Positions 40,322 to 48,124 of a stretch of 64,000 bases of DNA are shown one piece after another. How positions within the stretch are numbered: the stretch's first letter is position 1; every line of letters begins with the position of its first letter. Made by a program: the position numbers and the translations under genes. Location: contig NZ_JALKFS010000005.1 of assembly GCF_023051145.1 (NCBI RefSeq), positions 2,063,733 to 2,127,732 on the forward strand, in the 5' to 3' direction. This stretch comes from Williamsia sp. DF01-3 (lineage in GTDB: Bacteria; Actinomycetota; Actinomycetes; Mycobacteriales; Mycobacteriaceae). The notes under the pieces are model-generated. The model made no database searches and was not told the origin of the DNA. It was given only the letters and a program-made list of their open reading frames with translations.

Positions 40322-40959
40322 TTACGTAACCCCCTCTGGAGTTGGAGTAACAGGAGTAGGAGGTGGAGTGCGACCACCCTTGGAGCCAGGGTTAGAGCCA
40401 GGATGGCCGTAACCCTTAGCGGTGGGGTTAGAGGCAGGGTTGGCGGTGGGGTTGCCGCCACCGTTGGGGCCGGGGTTGTACGGGGGTATCGAGGTGGGGT
40501 CGATGGCGTTCTGGCTGAGCATGTTCGCGACTGCCGGCCTCGCCCAGGATGTCGATTCGGGGTGTTTGGTGGCGAGTTTCGCGACCTCGAAAACGATGAC
40601 CCCACGCAGCGTCCTGGAGGCCAAATCGCCGCGCGCATTCGCGACCGTGACCGCCATGTTCGGCGTCCTCCACAGCCCGTCGTGCTTGATCCAGGACCGG
40701 AGAAGGAACTCCTCGGTCTCCGTGTCGACGAACAGGAACAGTCGCTCGGACAGCTCGATGGCAGCGAGCTCGATGTCGTCGGCCGTCCATTCCGATGCGC
40801 GGTTCGCGAGCCGTCCCGGGTGCCAGGGGCGGCGCCGCAGAACGACAGTTGCGGCGCGGTATAGAGCACGAAGTACAGGTGTTGTGCTCGCCAGCTGAGG
40901 TCGAGCCAGTCGTCGTCGCCCCAGATGTCGAGGTTGACCCTCGCGTGGTCACGTGCCAT
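40322..40959 (-). pseudogene. Replication-type winged-helix protein, broken at a G4 run
   Basis: From ATG 40959 the sequence MARDHARVNLDIWGDDDWL, then SWRAQHLYFVLYTAPQLSFCG, is a well-known actinophage protein start (often called replication initiator or HTH protein). After CGAAP the frame fails. One more base in the run 40826-40829 restores WHPGRLANRA, then RLFLFVDTETEEFLLRSWIKHDGLWRTPNMAV and a Pro/Asn/Gly-rich tail of repeated NPGSN and NPTA ending at 40322. About 213 residues when joined. Confidence 0.75.
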
Positions 40960-41378
40960 CAGGCACCGGTCCTTTCTGCTGCTGCGAGGTCTGCGGTTCC
41001 CCACTCGCGGTACAGCCGCCGACGTTCGGACGATGTCAGTAGGACGGCCCGATCGACTACAGCGATGACCCGGAGCTGCTCGGCGCAGTAGCTCTCGATG
41101 GTGTCCTCGGTGGACGGTTCAACGTCGCCGATGGCCTCGACGCGGTAGAGGTCACCGCGGCCCCATAGCGAGGCGTAGTGCTTCGCGTAGAGCCGGTTGG
41201 TGGTGGCGTAGACGCGGTCGGATCGCTGCGAGGGTCCGTCCATGCCCTGGTGCGCTTCACCTTTCGCCCGGGCCTCGCACCACGGGCAACCGTCGTGCGC
41301 CTGGCGATCGTGACCGGGCGCGATGACATCGCCCGGACGCAGGCCGGGGACGCCGCCATGGAAGAGGCGGGTGAACAT
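40959..41378 (-). CDS. Arr-like ADP-ribosyltransferase candidate
   Basis: 139 residues from ATG 41378. RLFHGGVPGLRPGDVIAPG near the start aligns by eye with the His-Gly and L-K-P-G-D opening of rifampin ADP-ribosyltransferases. RVYATTNRLYAKHYASLW matches the Tyr-containing second block, GDLYRVEAIGDVEPS the third, and LRVIAVVDRAVLL the C-terminal strand. Likely catalytic set: His7, Tyr of VYATT and an acid near 105. A CxxC (CPWCEAR) is inserted at about 31. It probably modifies a host or phage target; substrate unknown, and Arr membership is inference from pattern. Confidence 0.55.
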   Translation of the reverse strand: MFTRLFHGGVPGLRPGDVIAPGHDRQAHDGCPWCEARAKGEAHQGMDGPSQRSDRVYATTNRLYAKHYASLWGRGDLYRVEAIGDVEPSTEDTIESYCAEQLRVIAVVDRAVLLTSSERRRLYREWGTADLAAAERTGA

Positions 41379-42340
41379 CAGGACGCCTCGACGTCGAACA
41401 GGTTGGGCGCGTGCAGCTCAGCCTCCAACCGGGTGAGGTTGTCGACTGCCGTCCGCCAGTAGCTCGGCTTGAGTTCGATGCCCACGGCTCGGCGCCCGCG
41501 CTTCACGGACTGGTAGAGCTCGGACCCGATGCCGGCGAACGGGGTGAGGACGAGTTCGCCGGGGTTGGACCAGAGCCGTACGCAGCGATCGATGAATCCG
41601 AGTTGCAGCGGGGCGATGTGTCGTTCGTCGGCGCTCTCGCGGGCTACGCGGACGTTGAGGGTGTCGGTTTCCTTAATGCCGTGCCAGACGGGGCACAGGC
41701 CGCCGTCGTCGGTGAGCCATCCACCGGCGTGCGTGTCGGCCCAGATCGGGGAGGCCCATTCGATCCAGTCGTCGTTGGTGACTTCGCCATTGGTGACGTC
41801 GTGCGGGATGCGCACCGCGTTGTCGCCCGGTTTCTTGAAGACTAGGAGGTAATCGGCCATGGCGGGCCTAACCCGGGCGGAGTCGCGGTCCTTGCTGGCG
41901 AACGCGAGTTGCTGCGATTTGGTGCGGATCGACTGTGCCTGTGGGTCTTTCCAGACGGTGACCTCGCCGAAGAATATCCAGCCGACATCTTGGAACAAGC
42001 GTATGACGTCGCCTCGGAAGTCGGTCAGTCCGATGTACCCGTCGACGGCCTTCTTGGTTGCGATCTGCTGGACGTGGACGCATGCGATGCGGCCGGGTTT
42101 GGTGACCCGCAGTTGCTCGTTGACGATGAACCTGTAGTGGTCGAGGAACTCGACGCGGCTGGATGAGTTGCCGAGGTCGCGCAGCGATGGGCTGTACGTG
42201 TAGAGGCTGTCGAAGGGTGGTGAGCAGATACTCAGATCGACGGTGTCGGTGTCGATTTCGGCGAGCCTCTCGCACGAGTCGCCGAGCATGAGGTGCCAGT
42301 TCTGCCCGCGTTCGTCTGCGGTTATGTAGTCCTCGGTCAT
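41378..42340 (-). CDS. Site-specific DNA methyltransferase (N4-cytosine/N6-adenine, beta-type order)
   Basis: 320 residues from ATG 42340. Catalytic motif IV is SPPF near residue 40 (ICSPPFDSLYTYSP), and the SAM-binding FxGxG motif is TPFAGIGSE near 284. Motif IV precedes motif I, as in beta-class amino-methyltransferases. SPPF more often goes with N4-cytosine methylation. Coupled by overlap to the helicase gene. No partner restriction nuclease, so it is a solitary phage enzyme, probably for evading host restriction. Confidence 0.88.
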   Translation of the reverse strand: MTEDYITADERGQNWHLMLGDSCERLAEIDTDTVDLSICSPPFDSLYTYSPSLRDLGNSSSRVEFLDHYRFIVNEQLRVTKPGRIACVHVQQIATKKAVDGYIGLTDFRGDVIRLFQDVGWIFFGEVTVWKDPQAQSIRTKSQQLAFASKDRDSARVRPAMADYLLVFKKPGDNAVRIPHDVTNGEVTNDDWIEWASPIWADTHAGGWLTDDGGLCPVWHGIKETDTLNVRVARESADERHIAPLQLGFIDRCVRLWSNPGELVLTPFAGIGSELYQSVKRGRRAVGIELKPSYWRTAVDNLTRLEAELHAPNLFDVEAS

Positions 42341-43656
42341 GCTGCGACCTCCTGTCGTGCGCGCTGCATCTCAGCGACGAGCGCGGTGGTGATGTCTGAC
42401 GCCTGGCGTTCTTTGCGTGCGACGTTGGATGCGATCTGTGATTCGAGTTCCGAGAGCACGACGTGGGCGCGGACGATCTCGGTTTGGCCGTAGCGGTAGC
42501 AGCGCCGAATCGCTTGGTAATACTGCTCATAAGAGTCGCCAAGACCGACGAATGCCATGCGGTGACAGTGCTGGTAGTTCAACCCCTGGGATGCGATCTG
42601 CGGCTTAGTGATCAGTACATCGAACTCACCGTCGGCGAACGCCATGAGCAGACGAGCCTTCTCGTCAGCCGGAAGTGCGCCGTGGACGTTGACTGCGCCC
42701 GGCAGGGCGGCAGCGAGCGCGTCTGCTTCGGCGTTTAGACCGCACCAGAGGATCCATGGACCTGGGTCGGCGGTGACTAGCGCTCTCGCTCTCTCGACGC
42801 GCTGGGTGAGGGTCTGGCGCCGGACCTGTGCGCGGCCCGACACTCCGCCGAGCTCCGTCGCAAACAGCTGGTCAGGCGAGTCGACCTCGACCGGGATGAG
42901 CTCGGGAATGATATCCAGTCCGGGCAGGATATATCCGGTGTCATCGCCGCCCATGTCGGATGGTCGGGTGAGTGCGATTGCCCACTGGGCCATCCACTGC
43001 ATCATCGGCGCCTTGGCGTGGCCCTTGAGTCGCCAGCCGTCGTTGTCGTGGATGAAGTACGCGGCGAGCATGTGGGTGCGCGTCATCCGGCCGAGAAACT
43101 CCGCCTGGTTCGTCAGTTCCTCCGGATCGTTGGGCGCCGGCGTCGCCGAGCACGCGAGCCGGAACGGAACCGCCTTAAAGTGCTCGATCAGGAGGGTGCG
43201 GGTCTTGCCGTCCGACTGCTTGAGGATGGACGATTCATCGAGGACGACGGCGCAGAACAGGTCTGGTTTGAAGTGCTCGATCATCTCGTAGTTGGTGACG
43301 TAGATGATCGAATCATCCGGCACCACATCGGTATCCGTGCGGACGTACTGGATGGCATTGCGGGTGATTCCAACCTTGGCGCCCTCGCGGACGGTCTGCG
43401 CGCACACCGCGAGCGGGGCCACGATCAGCGCTGGCCTGTTCGATTGCTTGGCCAGCTGCCATGCCCATTCGAGTTGCATCATCGTCTTGCCGAGCCCGGT
43501 GTCAGCCCAGATCGCGGCTCGCCCAACGCGCAGCGACCACTGGACGATCCGGGCCTGCCACTCGTGAAGAGACGGGTGTAGATCGCAAACCGGAACGTCT
43601 GGCCCGGGCGCGTTGGCCCGATGCGTCTTGCGGGCGAGAAAGTCTGAGTAGCTCAT
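42337..43656 (-). CDS. SNF2-like DEAD-box helicase
   Basis: 439 residues from ATG 43656. Q-region LHEWQARIVQWSL; Walker A WADTGLGKTMM near 50; Walker B-like AVVLDESSILKQ near 145; SATPAPND motif III; C-terminal AIRRCYRYGQTEIV motif VI. A compact SNF2-family translocase common in phages. Between two methyltransferase genes and overlapping both; it may help expose or remodel DNA during replication or modification. Confidence 0.88.
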   Translation of the reverse strand: MSYSDFLARKTHRANAPGPDVPVCDLHPSLHEWQARIVQWSLRVGRAAIWADTGLGKTMMQLEWAWQLAKQSNRPALIVAPLAVCAQTVREGAKVGITRNAIQYVRTDTDVVPDDSIIYVTNYEMIEHFKPDLFCAVVLDESSILKQSDGKTRTLLIEHFKAVPFRLACSATPAPNDPEELTNQAEFLGRMTRTHMLAAYFIHDNDGWRLKGHAKAPMMQWMAQWAIALTRPSDMGGDDTGYILPGLDIIPELIPVEVDSPDQLFATELGGVSGRAQVRRQTLTQRVERARALVTADPGPWILWCGLNAEADALAAALPGAVNVHGALPADEKARLLMAFADGEFDVLITKPQIASQGLNYQHCHRMAFVGLGDSYEQYYQAIRRCYRYGQTEIVRAHVVLSELESQIASNVARKERQASDITTALVAEMQRARQEVAA

Positions 43657-44918
43657 GCGGCCACCACCATCGATGTCAGCTCGCCCAGCGAGGTGTACGC
43701 CTGTGGTGGCACCACGCCGTTCCCGATCGCTCTGAGTTGTTCGTTGCGCGTCAGTCCGATTGCGGGATCGGTGACCCAGCCAGCAGGGAGGAACATCATC
43801 CATTCGGGGAACGCGGCCGACAGGCGTGGGTTGCCTTTGGTGTTCGGTTCGGTCGGGGGTGGCGCGGTCCGGGATAGCGCCTCTTGGCGGGCAATAGCGG
43901 GCGCGTACTCACCCCACTCGGACTTGATCGCTATGGCGGTCGCGAGGTCGTGCCCACCGGAGTCAGGGCGGTTCATCCGGGCGAAGTCGGGGCCGGCCGA
44001 TGCGAGTTTCGCCTCCGGAGTCGGCAGTAGGCGCATCACGGCCGACGGCAACATGAGATCGCCGGAGCTGCCGCGCTGGTTCGGGCCACCCTTCGTGCCG
44101 TCGGTGGCCCTGGGCGTTGGCAGGAGTTTCCCCTCCGCGTACGCCTTCGCCACTCCTGGCAACAGCAGCTCATCGGAACGCGCTCCGGAGCGAGTGAGGT
44201 GGCCACCTGTGCCGTCAGCGACGGACGGGGTGGGGAGGAAGCAGAGGACGTCAGCTAGGGACACCTGATGGCCACCGGCGCGACGTTTGGCGGGGTCCTG
44301 GCCGGTATCCCTCCGATGCTCCCCAAGGTTGGCATGCGGCGTCGGGAGCAGCGCTACAGGTTCCTCACGATCCCATCCAGCGACGGCCGGACTTTCGCTC
44401 CGGGGCTCGGTGATTGGTTGCTGCCATACGGTGTCGCGGTCGGGGTCGGTAACAAGGATGAAGAGTCGCTCTCGGCGATGGCAGGCCCCGACGTCGGAGG
44501 CTCGAACAGACACCCACCGGACATGAAGCCCGTCCTCGGCACAGTCTCCGAGTACTCGATCGAACCCCATAGACCGATGTCCGGCCACATTCTCCAAGAC
44601 CGTGAATCGTGGTCGTAGATGGCGAATTGCTTCGCGGACGTAGGGCCAGAGGTGTCGTTCATCGTTGGTTCCTTTGCGTCGCCCAGCGGCGGAGAATGGT
44701 TGGCACGGGTAGCCGCCGGTGAGGATGTCGACCGGCTCAACGTCAGCCCAGTCGATCGCCGTGACATCACCGTGGTTCGGGACACCAGGCCAGTGGTGGG
44801 CCAGCACCTTCGACGGCGCAGCATCGTGCTCGACATGCCATGCGGTGGTGGCGTCGAAGAACGCCTCGCACGCGATGTCCAGGCCGCCGTAGCCGGAGAA
44901 CAGGGATCCGATTCTCAT
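43653..44918 (-). CDS. C5-cytosine DNA methyltransferase
   Basis: 421 residues from ATG 44918. SAM motif LFSGYGGLDIACE (about 5-17); catalytic loop GYPCQPFSAAG near 73 with the nucleophilic Cys; ENV motif FTVLENV near 108; RRERLFIL near 145; late motif RAIGNGVVPPQ near 398. The variable target domain contains three repeats of a LLPTP-x-x-x-x motif (LLPTPHANL, LPTPSVADGT, LLPTPRATDGT), a known phage Dcm feature. Makes 5-methylcytosine at an unknown site. Confidence 0.93.
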   Translation of the reverse strand: MRIGSLFSGYGGLDIACEAFFDATTAWHVEHDAAPSKVLAHHWPGVPNHGDVTAIDWADVEPVDILTGGYPCQPFSAAGRRKGTNDERHLWPYVREAIRHLRPRFTVLENVAGHRSMGFDRVLGDCAEDGLHVRWVSVRASDVGACHRRERLFILVTDPDRDTVWQQPITEPRSESPAVAGWDREEPVALLPTPHANLGEHRRDTGQDPAKRRAGGHQVSLADVLCFLPTPSVADGTGGHLTRSGARSDELLLPGVAKAYAEGKLLPTPRATDGTKGGPNQRGSSGDLMLPSAVMRLLPTPEAKLASAGPDFARMNRPDSGGHDLATAIAIKSEWGEYAPAIARQEALSRTAPPPTEPNTKGNPRLSAAFPEWMMFLPAGWVTDPAIGLTRNEQLRAIGNGVVPPQAYTSLGELTSMVVAA

Positions 44919-45046
44919 GTCGACGGGTCCTCCCATACGACGCCGCAGCCGCAGATGACAGCGGGCGGCTGGGCGCCGTTCTGCCGGGGGATCTGCCAGT
45001 GCCGCAATGCCCAGCGGTGCCAGCACATCTGGAGGTAGGCAATCAT
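44915..45046 (-). CDS. Hypothetical 43-residue protein
   Basis: MIAYLQMCWHRWALRHWQIP, ending CGCGVVWEDPST. Coupled at both ends (TGATG with the previous stop, ATGA with the methyltransferase). It contains four Cys and several Trp/His, a likely zinc micro-domain. Function unknown. Confidence 0.55.
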   Translation of the reverse strand: MIAYLQMCWHRWALRHWQIPRQNGAQPPAVICGCGVVWEDPST

Positions 45047-45201
45047 CACGCCCCCTCGATCTCATGTGTGATGCTGGTCGGTGCGACGCCGATCTCTTTC
45101 TCTACGGCGGACTCGACGGGCCAGACGAGGTCAGTGGCGAGCGAGTCGGGATCCCAATCGGGATCCATCGGGATGCGAACTTGCAGAACAAGATCAGGCA
45201 T
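45046..45201 (-). CDS. Hypothetical 51-residue protein
   Basis: MPDLVLQVRIPMDPDWDPDSLATDLVWPVES; acidic and partly beta. ATG 45201 is 2 bp from the preceding stop. Not recognised. Confidence 0.5.
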   Translation of the reverse strand: MPDLVLQVRIPMDPDWDPDSLATDLVWPVESAVEKEIGVAPTSITHEIEGA

Positions 45202-45203
45202 TG

Positions 45204-45386
45204 CTATTCCTTTCCGGCGCAAGCGATGTGCATTTCGCGCCCGGCTACGCGTTGGACTTGGGTGACGCCGACTACCCAGGGCTCGCCGCATGCGTCGCAG
45301 GTGCCGGGGTGTCGGGCGATGGATGGTCGCCGGCTACCCGTTCGGCCGCGGTACAGGGCTGGGTCTGACCGTTGACGGGGGGTCAT
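45204..45386 (-). CDS. Hypothetical 60-residue zinc-ribbon-like protein
   Basis: Starts MTPRQRSDPALYRGRTGSRR; HPGTCDACGEPW and HIACAGKE form a CxxC...HxxC site. Typical small actinophage DNA-binding-like protein; function unknown. Confidence 0.55.
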   Translation of the reverse strand: MTPRQRSDPALYRGRTGSRRPSIARHPGTCDACGEPWVVGVTQVQRVAGREMHIACAGKE

Positions 45387-45778
45387 GTCGGTGCCCCAGC
45401 TCGATCCCACGACCCCGTATCGAGGTAGTCGGTCTCGTCGAGTTCCCACACCTGGGCGTCTGGACCGAGCCCGTCGAGGACGGTGTCAGTGCGGCAGTCG
45501 GGGCACCGATAGGCGTGGACATTCCCGACAAGGTGGCGTCCTCGTCGGAGGCGGGCCCTGCCGATCGCGACGACGGGGTTGGCGCTCTCCGGATCGGTCC
45601 ACACGGTGCCGCGGTTGACCAGTGCCGCAGCCTTCGTCCCGCATGCTCTGCAGCAGGTGGGCTTCGGCGGTGGGCACACGAAGACGTCGAGTTGCGTTTC
45701 CCAGCCATGCCATTCGACAAGGTGTCCGTCCCAGCGGGGTGGTAGGTCGTTGTCCCGGGGGAGTGGCAACTGAGTCAT
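45383..45778 (-). CDS. Hypothetical double zinc-ribbon protein
   Basis: 131 residues from ATG 45778. CCRACGTK near 45 and CPDCRTD near 98 are two Cys pairs; hydrophobic VNRGTVWTDPES and acidic C-terminal end (WELDETDYLDTG). A recognisable early-gene style in actinophages; function unknown. Confidence 0.6.
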   Translation of the reverse strand: MTQLPLPRDNDLPPRWDGHLVEWHGWETQLDVFVCPPPKPTCCRACGTKAAALVNRGTVWTDPESANPVVAIGRARLRRGRHLVGNVHAYRCPDCRTDTVLDGLGPDAQVWELDETDYLDTGSWDRAGAPT

Positions 45779-45888
45779 GATGGGCTGTCCACGGTCGCGA
45801 GGAAGATGCCGAACGCGACGGCGCTGACACCGAGGGCGACTGCTACGAGGCCGGCGCGGATGAACAGGCCGTAGTGACGGGTGGTCAT
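45775..45888 (-). CDS. 37-residue single-pass membrane peptide
   Basis: MTTRHYGLFIRAGLVAVALG, then VSAVAFGIFLATVDSPS. Nearly the whole peptide is one membrane helix. Coupled to both neighbours by ATGA overlaps, which supports translation. Function unknown. Confidence 0.6.
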   Translation of the reverse strand: MTTRHYGLFIRAGLVAVALGVSAVAFGIFLATVDSPS

Positions 45889-46133
45889 GACTTGCCTGTC
45901 CGTCGTAGTGTGGCCCGTTCCTGTTCCGTGAGACCGCCCCAGATGCCGTACTTCTCACCCATTCCGGCGTCGAGGCATTCAGCTGTCACAGGGCAGTCTT
46001 GGCACGTCCTTCTGGCGAGGCGCTTCTTGCTGGCGGGGGCGTCGGTGGCCGGAAAGAACGCGTCGGGGTAGACCTCTCGGCACTTCGCACGCTCGGTCCA
46101 CGGGGCGGTGTTGATCAACTCGAAGATCCTCAT
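45885..46133 (-). CDS. WhiB-family transcription factor (phage)
   Basis: 82 residues from ATG 46133. Four cysteines in the WhiB layout: AKCREV, then RRTCQDCPVTAEC (CxxC-x5-C), for a 4Fe-4S cluster, followed by the signature GIWGGLTEQER turn. Phage WhiB proteins (such as WhiBTM4) act by binding the host sigma factor or blocking WhiB2, affecting septation and superinfection. It likely alters host transcription early in lytic growth. Confidence 0.93.
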   Translation of the reverse strand: MRIFELINTAPWTERAKCREVYPDAFFPATDAPASKKRLARRTCQDCPVTAECLDAGMGEKYGIWGGLTEQERATLRRTGKS

Positions 46134-46588
46134 GCGGACCTCGCTTCGCCGTCGACGAGCCGATCGGTCCACGCCAACAGTTCCTGTGGCGAGTAATTAT
46201 CGACCGGGACCATCGCCGCCAGGGTCACCACGAGGGTCTTCAGCTGGTTCGGCGTGATCGTGCCCAACTCTGACCAGACGACGCGCGGGTCGTCTTCGCG
46301 GACATGGTTGGCCATCGCGACCGCAGCCGGGACAGCACCGTCGAGCAGCCGACGGCGCTCGGCCTTACTGGGGGCGTCGATGGGGCCGTCATCGGCCATC
46401 GCTGGGTCGAACTCCTTGGCCCGCAGCCGACACACAGTCCGCTCGCTGACACGCAGGACGCCGCTAATCTCGTCGGCCGAGTAGCCGCGTTCGGTCAGCC
46501 GGCGGACCGCGACGATCCGTTCCGGGTGGGTGAGCTTCACTTGTTCCCCGCGGAGAGCGCGTTGTACTGCGACCTCGTCATAGCTCAC
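46130..46588 (-). CDS. Helix-turn-helix DNA-binding protein
   Basis: 152 residues. Residues 18-52 (LTHPERIVAVRRLTERGYSADEISGVLRVSERTVCRLRAKE) form a clear HTH of Sigma70 r4/Trfb type. A long helical C-terminus follows. Overlaps WhiB and upstream genes with ATGA coupling, so part of an early regulator block. Confidence 0.75.
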   Translation of the reverse strand: MSYDEVAVQRALRGEQVKLTHPERIVAVRRLTERGYSADEISGVLRVSERTVCRLRAKEFDPAMADDGPIDAPSKAERRRLLDGAVPAAVAMANHVREDDPRVVWSELGTITPNQLKTLVVTLAAMVPVDNYSPQELLAWTDRLVDGEARSA

Positions 46589-46965
46589 AGCTCGACCTCC
46601 TCGGCGCTTGCCGCTCGGTCAGCCAACTCCTGCGCGAAGCGCTGCGATCGAGTACCTGGCCCGCACCGCCAGGTATGGCGAATGACGCGCTCCGCGAACC
46701 GGTATGCCTCGGGCGAATCGAGATCGGGGAGGTGCGTCGGTTCGGGTGGAAGAGCAACAACGGGCAGTGAGGCGAGTGCCGCGACCGCGGCGTCGACCTG
46801 ATCGTCTGTGCCAACGATGGCGGCCAGGCTCTGCGCCATTGAGATCGCCGCGTGCAGCTGTCCGATCGCGAGACTCTTCTGGACCTCGTACGCGTTCTCC
46901 GCCTCGGGGGTCGCCGCGTGGACGGCACGACGCTCCGCCTCGGCGAGGTGATCGACGGTGGTCAT
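46585..46965 (-). CDS. Hypothetical 126-residue helical protein
   Basis: MTTVDHLAEAERRAVHAATPEAENAYEVQKSLAIGQLHAAI, later DSPEAYRFAERVIRHTW. Mostly alpha-helical, no motif. Encoded directly after the RecT-like gene; coupled by overlap. Confidence 0.5.
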   Translation of the reverse strand: MTTVDHLAEAERRAVHAATPEAENAYEVQKSLAIGQLHAAISMAQSLAAIVGTDDQVDAAVAALASLPVVALPPEPTHLPDLDSPEAYRFAERVIRHTWRCGPGTRSQRFAQELADRAASAEEVEL

Positions 46966-47198
46966 TTCGCGGTCTCGCCTTCGATTGGAAGTTGCTGCCC
47001 CTCGGCGAGCTCGCGATCCTCGGCCTGTGAGCGCTCCAAGAAGTCGATCAAGCTGTGCGCCTCGTCCGCGGTGAGCTCGTTAGATGACTTGACGTTGCGA
47101 CGCAACTGCTCCGACAGCCATGTGAGCTTGGCCGGGCGTTCGGTGACGCCCTCCTCCTTCAGGAGGATGTTCAGCTTTGTGACCTGGGCTCGTGAGAT
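46962..47198 (-). pseudogene. C-terminal part of the RecT-like protein in a shifted frame
   Basis: This frame, GGISRAQVTKLNILLKEEG, then LTWLSEQLRRNVKSSNELTADEAHSLIDFL, has no ATG, GTG or TTG start. It is a module usually found at the C-terminus of actinophage recombination and DNA-metabolism proteins, where it follows an acidic linker just like the one ending the RecT-like frame. I infer one missing base near 47200-47215, separating it from the gene at 47171-48124; an uncommon start codon is the alternative. Confidence 0.5.
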
Positions 47199-48124
47199 GC
47201 CGCCACCGGCGTCTCGTCTGGTTCGGCGTCCGACTCGGCGACGGCAGGAGCCTCGTCCTGCTTCGGTTCCGCATCCGGTTCGGGTTCGCTGGCCGGTTCC
47301 GGTTCCGGCTCCGCGACAGGCTTGATGATGTCGTCAGTGGACACGGCGCGAAGTGGCGGGAACTCCTCATCCCTGATCGCATCCCCCGCCTTGATCGATC
47401 GGTAGACAACGCCCATCCTGGCCACATCGGCTGCTGTCCAGGAACCGTGCTGGCGACCGAGCTTCGTCTCGATCTGCTCTGTGCTGACGTTGATCGTCCT
47501 GAACGCGTTGACCATCTTGTCAATCCGAGCAGGGAGCGGTTCGCCCTCGCCGTGCTCGAGAGTGGCTTCGCAGATGTCAATGGCCTGCTCAGCGAACCAG
47601 CGGGGGAGCACAGTGCTGATGCACTCACGGACGGCGCGGGCGCCGATGTTCTGGTTGTTGAGGTAGATGTCGCCGAGGTCGATGAGCTTCTGCCTGTTGC
47701 CGGCCTTCATGCGAGCATGGGGAACGATAAACGTCCTGGTCGACCTGGTGTTCGTCTGAATATCCCAAGCGAAGGCCTGGATCTCGGACTCCTCGGCGGC
47801 GTCGTCGCGCCGGAGTTCACGGACACCGTAGTCGAGGTTGCCCCAGATGCGAGCGAGCTCGCGCATCAGGTGCACAGATGGGCCGTTGCCACGGTTGGGG
47901 ACGGCATAGAAGGCGGAGTTCGCCATGGACAGCCGACCGCACACGTCTTTCATCTCAGCCTCGGCCCGGCTCATATCGCGGGGGACCTGTTGGGCCACAA
48001 CAACAGCGGCCTGCACCTCGGCGATCGCACGTTGCTGCTCGACGGCGGTGGCCTGACTGATCCTGGTGTTGTTGCCCGAGCCTGGGAGCGCGGCGAGTGG
48101 CTGATACTTCGCGGGACTAGACAT
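47171..48124 (-). CDS. RecT-like single-strand annealing/recombination protein
   Basis: 317 residues from ATG 48124. The body (AVEQQRAIAEVQAAVVVAQQVPR, GPSVHLMRELARIWGNLDYGVRELRRDD, VRECISTVLPRWFAEQAIDICEATL) matches a family placed next to RecE-type nucleases in actinophages and treated as RecT-like DNA pairing proteins. An acidic EPEPEPASEPEPD linker follows. Probably works with the RecE-like nuclease in phage recombination. Its normal C-terminal module lies in another frame at 46962-47198. Confidence 0.65.
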   Translation of the reverse strand: MSSPAKYQPLAALPGSGNNTRISQATAVEQQRAIAEVQAAVVVAQQVPRDMSRAEAEMKDVCGRLSMANSAFYAVPNRGNGPSVHLMRELARIWGNLDYGVRELRRDDAAEESEIQAFAWDIQTNTRSTRTFIVPHARMKAGNRQKLIDLGDIYLNNQNIGARAVRECISTVLPRWFAEQAIDICEATLEHGEGEPLPARIDKMVNAFRTINVSTEQIETKLGRQHGSWTAADVARMGVVYRSIKAGDAIRDEEFPPLRAVSTDDIIKPVAEPEPEPASEPEPDAEPKQDEAPAVAESDAEPDETPVAASHEPRSQS

